NCBI GenBank assembly: GCA_937892925.1
Contig: CALBHX010000071.1
Location: 1-9,913, forward strand
DNA from: an uncultured Lentisphaeraceae bacterium
GTDB taxonomy: Bacteria > Verrucomicrobiota > Kiritimatiellia > RFP12 > DVOR01
Length of the DNA stretch: 9,913 nt
Direction: 5' to 3'
Part shown: positions 7,007 to 9,913 of the stretch, one piece after another
Layout of the letters: each line of letters starts with the position of its first letter
Position numbering within the stretch: position 1 is the first letter of the stretch
Notes under the pieces: model-generated
Told to the model about the DNA's origin: nothing
Databases searched by the model: none
What the model saw: the letters and a program-made list of their open reading frames with translations, nothing else
Program-made: the position numbers and the translations under genes

Positions 7007-7714
7007 CTATTTTCCAGAGGTTGGCACTTCCTCAGCATCTTTTACCTTTCGCTCGCGATAAGCTTTTAGTGCTGCGTCTTGCTGTTCCATTTTTTTTGCG
7101 GTGTGTTTGTCTGGTCCTTCAATAGGGTCAAAAATAAAATGTTTCGGAATCGGCCGATTAAATGCCAAAAATGTGGAAAGCTTCTGTCCAACCATTTCCC
7201 CTAGCCTCTCTTTTACGGCCGCATCCATATCTGCTTTTTCCGCACGACGGCGTGCCTTTTTATCATCTCGACTCGAATATCCGCTGGCTAGAGCCCCTTT
7301 GGCACGTTTTATCGCATTTTTGATTGCTGCTGCTTGGGCGGCATGTTCAGCGTTGAGGCGTGCAGTTTGCTTGGCGAGCCACTTATCGGCTGCATCTTTT
7401 GACGTAAAATTTCGTGTTTTACAGCTGCGTACCCAAACGAATGGCTTTGTTGGGAACTTCGGGAAGGTTTTGTCTCCACGTTTTTGTGCGTCTAAAAATG
7501 TTTTCGTCCATTCTGTTCGCACGGCAGAATAAGCATTATTGAAAAATCGTGATTCTTCGCTGAGCTCCTCTTTTAACTCACGGAACTCGGCAGCCGTCAT
7601 GATTGATACAGCTTCCGTTTTGTACATGTCAAACAATTGAACGCCAATGACCATTTCAGCATATATTGCTGCAGTACAGAATAGGCTAACACAACATATA
7701 GACAAACGGTACAT
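7007..7714 (-). CDS. Putative exported Lys/Ala-rich protein of unknown function
   Basis: A 235-residue protein I do not recognise. It begins with a signal-peptide-like segment: Arg at position 3, a hydrophobic core and a likely cleavage after IYA (about residue 19), so it is probably periplasmic or envelope-associated. The mature part is highly charged, with many Lys, Ala and Glu residues. Residues of about 105-180 are likely helical or coiled-coil (AKQTARLNAEHAAQAAAIKN and a KKARRRAEKADMD stretch), followed by a more structured-looking segment with FNRPIPKHFIFDPIEGPDKH. No cysteine pair or enzyme motif stands out. GGGAGG lies nine bases before the ATG, and the start overlaps the stop of the membrane-protein gene as TAATG, pointing to co-expression. 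The function cannot be inferred. Confidence 0.78.
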   Translation of the reverse strand: MYRLSICCVSLFCTAAIYAEMVIGVQLFDMYKTEAVSIMTAAEFRELKEELSEESRFFNNAYSAVRTEWTKTFLDAQKRGDKTFPKFPTKPFVWVRSCKTRNFTSKDAADKWLAKQTARLNAEHAAQAAAIKNAIKRAKGALASGYSSRDDKKARRRAEKADMDAAVKERLGEMVGQKLSTFLAFNRPIPKHFIFDPIEGPDKHTAKKMEQQDAALKAYRERKVKDAEEVPTSGK

Positions 7715-8436
7715 TAACGACGTCCTCCCTTTCCCAGAAGGCGAAGGAGATAGAGGAAGAGATTAACGAAATCAAGGTAAAGTGTAAGCGCGCCCAAAAG
7801 GCCAAGTTTACGGACAACGGTATTATCCAAATATGCCTGTTGTTCGGCTAATGCGCGAATTCGTTGCGCATCCCAAGCTGTTAACCCGACGAAAACGGCA
7901 ACGCCGAGATAAGAAAGTAAGAGATCCAACTGTGTTGAACGTAAAAAGAAATTAACGATTGTGGCAATAATAATTCCCCACAACGCCATGACACAGAATG
8001 AGCCAATACCATCTAAACGGCGTTTAAGTAATGTACCAAGGAGTGCCATTCCGGCAAACATTCCTGCTGAGACGAAAAAAGTTAATTGAATCGTAGCAAG
8101 TTCATAACAAAGGAAAATAACTGAAAGTGTGATACCGTTGAGTATGGCGTATACAGCAAACATGGCCATCATTACCGCAGGTGCTAACTTGTTACATGCG
8201 GCCTGTAAAGCAATCACCAGGATAAATTCAGCAATCATGCATATGGTAAAGATTGCTGGTGAGAGTGTGAAATGTCCGGTAATGACGGCTTGTGCGATAC
8301 CCCATGCGGCGAGACCTGAAATAAGAAGCCCCATTGTCATCCATCCATACACAAAGTTGAATACTCTGTTTATGCTGAAAACCTTGCTCTCACTCCTTGA
8401 AGCAAGCATGTCCGGATCCAGATTCGCAGGATTCAT
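7714..8436 (-). CDS. Bax inhibitor-1/YccA-type membrane protein
   Basis: A 240-residue inner-membrane protein of the BI-1 (UPF0005/TMBIM) family. About seven hydrophobic helices are visible, roughly at 27-50, 60-80, 86-108, 117-137, 145-165, 172-190 and 212-234. The family signatures include the FFVSAGMFAGMALLG segment (120-134), AWDAQRI (187-193) with Asp189 and GALTLYLDFVNLFLYLLRLLG (215-235) with Asp222. These two Asp residues match the pair that forms the pH-sensing latch in the bacterial calcium-leak protein YetJ. In E. coli YccA relatives interact with the membrane protease FtsH. The start at 8436 is chosen because AAGGAAAGGA lies nine bases upstream; a longer frame to 8472 has no such site. 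It heads a three-gene minus-strand cluster. Confidence 0.93.
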   Translation of the reverse strand: MNPANLDPDMLASRSESKVFSINRVFNFVYGWMTMGLLISGLAAWGIAQAVITGHFTLSPAIFTICMIAEFILVIALQAACNKLAPAVMMAMFAVYAILNGITLSVIFLCYELATIQLTFFVSAGMFAGMALLGTLLKRRLDGIGSFCVMALWGIIIATIVNFFLRSTQLDLLLSYLGVAVFVGLTAWDAQRIRALAEQQAYLDNTVVRKLGLLGALTLYLDFVNLFLYLLRLLGKGGRR

Positions 8437-8438
8437 AT

Positions 8439-8455
8439 AAGGATATCCTTTCCTT
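8439..8455 (-). promoter_or_regulatory. Ribosome binding site of the BI-1 gene inside a palindrome
   Basis: On the minus strand AAGGAAAGGA (8455-8446) is the likely ribosome binding site. The adjoining AAGGATATCCTT (8439-8450) is a perfect 12-base palindrome covering the space up to the start codon. It could be a regulator site or chance. Confidence 0.5.
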
Positions 8456-8480
8456 GTCGCCTTAAAACACAAACGATGCG

Positions 8481-8507
8481 GTTATAATAGCACACTTCAG
8501 TGGATAA
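8481..8507 (-). promoter_or_regulatory. Promoter candidate for the BI-1/hisD cluster
   Basis: The minus strand reads TGC directly before TATTAT (8489-8484), an extended -10 element. A poor -35 (TTATCC, 8507-8502) lies closer than usual, which an extended -10 can tolerate. Transcription would start near 8477, giving a leader of about 40 bases before the ATG at 8436. Confidence 0.5.
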
Positions 8508-8557
8508 GATTATGGGGCGGTATTACTCTCGATGTTTTGAAGTCAAATAACTGAAGT
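8494..8557. repeat. Inverted repeat flanking the BI-1 promoter
   Basis: ACTTCAGT (8494-8501) and its exact reverse complement ACTGAAGT (8550-8557) are separated by 48 bases. The inner copy touches the -10 region of the minus-strand promoter. The spacing is about five helical turns, as expected for two operator half-sites, but eight-base repeats also arise by chance. Confidence 0.35.
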
Positions 8558-8692
8558 AAATTTTGGCCTTTGATTTGCATAACACAAATAATGAGTTGCG
8601 GATGGTATATAGGGGCGAATGTGAATTGGCAATCCTCTAAAGAAAGATTCGAGTTGAGGTGCATTCTTTGTGGCCTTGTCTTGGGTTGATGT
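8514..8692. other. Gene-free stretch upstream of the BI-1 cluster
   Basis: No convincing gene is seen. A 32-codon open frame (8591-8689) has no ribosome binding site. This stretch and the following segments up to the right-edge protein form a gene-poor region of about 830 bases that holds hairpins, a broken regulator gene and a terminator, each listed separately. Confidence 0.4.
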
Positions 8693-8732
8693 AAAGTCGG
8701 GGCGGTTTTACTTTCAATCCGCCCCGACTTTT
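8693..8732 (+). terminator. Strong GC-rich hairpin, probable intrinsic terminator
   Basis: AAAGTCGGGGCGG (8693-8705) pairs perfectly with CCGCCCCGACTTT (8719-8731), 13 pairs around a 13-base loop, followed by T to give four T in all. The short T tract on both strands allows weak termination in either direction. No intact plus-strand gene precedes it; on the minus strand it could stop transcripts coming from the right-edge gene before they reach the BI-1 promoter. Confidence 0.55.
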
Positions 8733-8736
8733 GTGT

Positions 8737-8753
8737 GAACTCGCCCCGAGTTC
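8737..8753 (+). repeat. Second small hairpin sharing the core of the first
   Basis: GAACTCG (8737-8743) pairs with CGAGTTC (8747-8753) around a three-base loop. Its top, CGCCCCGA (8743-8750), repeats exactly the right arm of the preceding hairpin (8720-8727), so the left arm of the first hairpin could pair with either copy. Confidence 0.5.
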
Positions 8754-8787
8754 GCTTAAGACTTGATATGAACTGATTTACAATTGA

Positions 8788-9062
8788 CTTATAGGAATAT
8801 CCGCAGCATATCTGTCTCAGATTGAAAATGGGGTACGGGCTATAACGGATGACCTTTTCGATAGAATCATTGCAGAAACAGGTGTTGATACTAATTTATT
8901 GACATCACCCGATATTTCTTCAGGCGATGCGATGGGTTCGTCTGTTCCTGTTCAGGGTAAGCCCCGGTTTGGGCGGAAGAATTAAAAGCGGAGGTTGCGA
9001 AAGGTCGCGAGCAGCTTTCAGATATTCAGGCGCTGTTAGTGAAGCTGCTTTCGCAGGGCTGA
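8788..9062 (+). pseudogene. Remnant of an XRE-type helix-turn-helix regulator
   Basis: From 8788 the frame reads into GISAAYLSQIENGVRAITDD, the second half of a Cro/C1-type (XRE) helix-turn-helix domain: recognition helix, then the usual LSQIE-x-G turn. It continues with a linker to a stop at 8983. The first half of the DNA-binding domain is missing: a stop lies at 8785-8787 and no start codon fits. Near a CCCC run (8962-8965) coding shifts to another frame and reads WAEELKAEVAKGREQL and a Leu-rich amphipathic tail, ending at 9060-9062. Adding one C would join the two as one protein. So the gene is truncated at its 5' end and frameshifted. It may have been the regulator of the neighbouring accessory element. 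Loss of DNA-binding function is inferred. Confidence 0.72.
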
Positions 9063-9215
9063 GCGGGAGGAAGTGGCGGAAAGAAAATTAAAAGTAATCA
9101 AAAAGAGCCTGTAGGATGTCCTTGAAGAATTTTGATTTTGTCTAATCTTTCATTCTCTTTCACTCTCATGGGTAGTTTTTATGCTTGTATTCCTCTGGGG
9201 TTTTGTGCTTTACTA
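9063..9215. other. Gene-free, AT-rich stretch
   Basis: I see no supportable gene. A 25-codon hydrophobic open frame (9168-9245) starts with ATG but has no ribosome binding site and runs into the structured segment that follows. Confidence 0.35.
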
Positions 9216-9338
9216 TGGGCGTTGGCGGTAACTGCTGGGGACTAGCTCATGAACGCCTCGGCCAGTAGAGCCACGAGACTAACAGTGGTATCACCTGCCT
9301 CCTAGAACGCCCGCCCCTGTGGTGGGCGTTCACTTTTT
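9216..9338 (+). ncRNA. Candidate structured RNA or leader ending in a terminator
   Basis: The plus strand holds four mutually complementary segments: GGGCGTT (9217-9223), GAACGCC (9251-9257), GAACGCCC (9305-9312) and GGGCGTTC (9324-9331), plus a smaller stem CTCG/CGAG (9257-9260 with 9274-9277). The last pair is an intrinsic terminator. Pairing of the first with the third would block it, an attenuator-like layout. No intact coding sequence explains a plus-strand terminator here. No clear promoter is visible and no known RNA family is recognised, so this is a hypothesis from base pairing alone. Confidence 0.3.
9305..9338 (+). terminator. Intrinsic terminator, plus strand
   Basis: GAACGCCCGCC (9305-9315) pairs with GGTGGGCGTTC (9321-9331), 11 pairs with one G-T wobble around a five-base loop; AC and five T follow (9334-9338). 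On the minus strand the bases after the hairpin are not T-rich, so it is oriented for plus-strand transcripts, although it lies only a few bases after the stop of the minus-strand toxin-like gene. Confidence 0.75.
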
Positions 9339-9343
9339 AATTC

Positions 9344-9913
9344 TTAATTCTCACCTTTGACGTGATATCGGCCACCGGCCTTGAATCGCTCGATCTCTTT
9401 TTCCTTCAATTCTCCGTAATCCGTAATGAGCAATCGCCCCGTTCGATGTTTCGTGAGTACGGCGACAGAGTTTTTGTGAATGAGATAGAGCTTTGAGCAA
9501 GAGAGGTCATGTTTATAGGCTTCGCCTTTTTGGAGGGTGTCGATGAGCGTGTCTTTGGCCTCGGGGTGTTTGGCGAGGATGTGGGTGAGGCCGTGGCCGC
9601 CTTTGTAGTCGTTCTTGGGGTTGCCCGGGGCGCCGTAGTCGATGCCGATCCAGCCGGTGTCCTGGCGGTAGAGGGCTTTGGGTTCGGAGCCGCCCTTTTT
9701 GGCCAGGAGGTGGGTTACCACGCTTCTGGCGCGGGCTTGATTAGCTTGCGGATCGGCGGCAAGCTTGGCTTCATCGAAGGTGCCGTGGGCATCGCGGCGG
9801 GAGGGCGTTTCGCCTTCCCGCTGGCCGGAGCCTGGGGTTGTGCCGTGCCTTCCGGCGGGCAGGCCATGGACGCGGCAGGTTTCGGGGTGTTCGGCGCGGC
9901 AGGCCTGCCTGTC
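9344..9913 (-). CDS. C-terminal part of a large protein ending in a nuclease-toxin-like domain (5' end outside window)
   Basis: The minus-strand frame is open from the right edge to the stop at 9344-9346, 189 residues; the GTG at 9721 is therefore probably internal. The first 60 residues are polar and low in structure, with a short Cys/His cluster (CRAEHPETCRVHG) that may bind metal. The last 120 residues form a compact domain: GWIGIDYGAPG, then GGHGLTHILAKHPE with two conserved-looking His, then LYLIHKNSVAVLTKHRTGRLLITDYG. From memory this resembles the PBECR group (phage Barnase-EndoU-ColicinE5/D-RelE-like nucleases) found at the ends of phage and conjugative polyvalent proteins. The activity is inferred, not shown. 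GC content rises markedly towards the edge, unlike the housekeeping genes. No immunity gene is evident downstream. Confidence 0.7.
   Translation of the reverse strand, partial: DRQACRAEHPETCRVHGLPAGRHGTTPGSGQREGETPSRRDAHGTFDEAKLAADPQANQARARSVVTHLLAKKGGSEPKALYRQDTGWIGIDYGAPGNPKNDYKGGHGLTHILAKHPEAKDTLIDTLQKGEAYKHDLSCSKLYLIHKNSVAVLTKHRTGRLLITDYGELKEKEIERFKAGGRYHVKGEN

Noticed and set aside
7101..7532. Plus-strand frame of 143 residues opposite the exported protein gene
   Set aside because: It is Ala/Ser/Arg-rich, as expected for the antisense of a Lys/Ala-rich gene, with no ribosome binding site.
8520..8546. Minus-strand TTGACT and TAATAC as the BI-1 promoter
   Set aside because: The spacing is only 15 bases; the extended -10 closer to the gene is more plausible.
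8591..8689. Small open frame of 32 codons before the GC-rich hairpin
   Set aside because: There is no ribosome binding site, and its length is within chance expectation.
9168..9245. Hydrophobic 25-codon frame that could be a small membrane peptide
   Set aside because: There is no ribosome binding site, and it overlaps the self-complementary segment that better explains the sequence.
9212..9338. Integron attC site, tRNA or known riboswitch
   Set aside because: No GTTRRRY/RYYYAAC core pair in the right order, no tRNA arms and no recognised aptamer core were seen.
9344..9721. Complete 125-residue gene starting at GTG 9721
   Set aside because: The frame continues open to the window edge without a stop, and no ribosome binding site precedes the GTG, so the gene is taken as partial.
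1..9913. CRISPR array, insertion sequence ends or transposase
   Set aside because: No regularly spaced repeats, no paired terminal inverted repeats and no transposase frame were seen on either strand.

Overview
The window looks like chromosomal DNA of a Gram-negative bacterium. kdsB (activation of the Kdo sugar for lipopolysaccharide), plsY and gpsA (phospholipid synthesis), aroQ and hisD are housekeeping genes. Base composition over most of the window is moderate, and initiation uses ordinary GGAG-type ribosome binding sites. I cannot place the species. The overall gene flavour would fit a PVC-type lineage (Verrucomicrobia/Kiritimatiellae/Lentisphaerae), but that is a weak guess without a database search.

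Layout. From 2 to 5202 there is one densely packed plus-strand cluster: the 3' end of an ABC-2 type permease gene, holB (clamp-loader delta'), aroQ, plsY, gpsA, kdsB, a small cysteine-rich C_GCAxxG_C_C protein and ridA. Genes are separated by a few bases, or overlap by ATGA at plsY/gpsA and at kdsB/Cys-rich, which suggests co-transcription. A clear intrinsic terminator closes the cluster at 5260-5291. A 385-base gene-poor stretch (5292-5676) follows; it holds self-complementary segments and one unrecognised open fragment.

From 8436 down to 5677 a minus-strand cluster runs: a Bax inhibitor-1/YccA-type membrane protein, an unrecognised exported Lys/Ala-rich protein (TAATG junction) and a lone full-length hisD (25-base gap). 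It has a plausible extended -10 promoter near 8484-8492.

From about 8514 to the right edge the DNA changes character. It holds a strong GC-rich hairpin pair (8693-8753), the broken remains of an XRE-type helix-turn-helix regulator (8788-9062: no N-terminal half, plus a frameshift at a C run), a gene-free segment with competing complementary segments ending in an intrinsic terminator (9216-9338), and the C-terminal 189 residues of a minus-strand protein that runs off the right edge. That protein ends in a compact domain resembling phage/polymorphic-toxin nucleases of the barnase/EndoU/ColicinE5/RelE-like group (PBECR-like, recalled from memory), and its upstream part is clearly GC-richer. This right-hand part reads as the edge of a mobile or accessory element next to the core genes.

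No complete new system can be demonstrated here. The best leads are the right-edge toxin-like protein, the structured non-coding segment next to it, and the pairing of the BI-1 membrane protein with an unknown exported protein and hisD.
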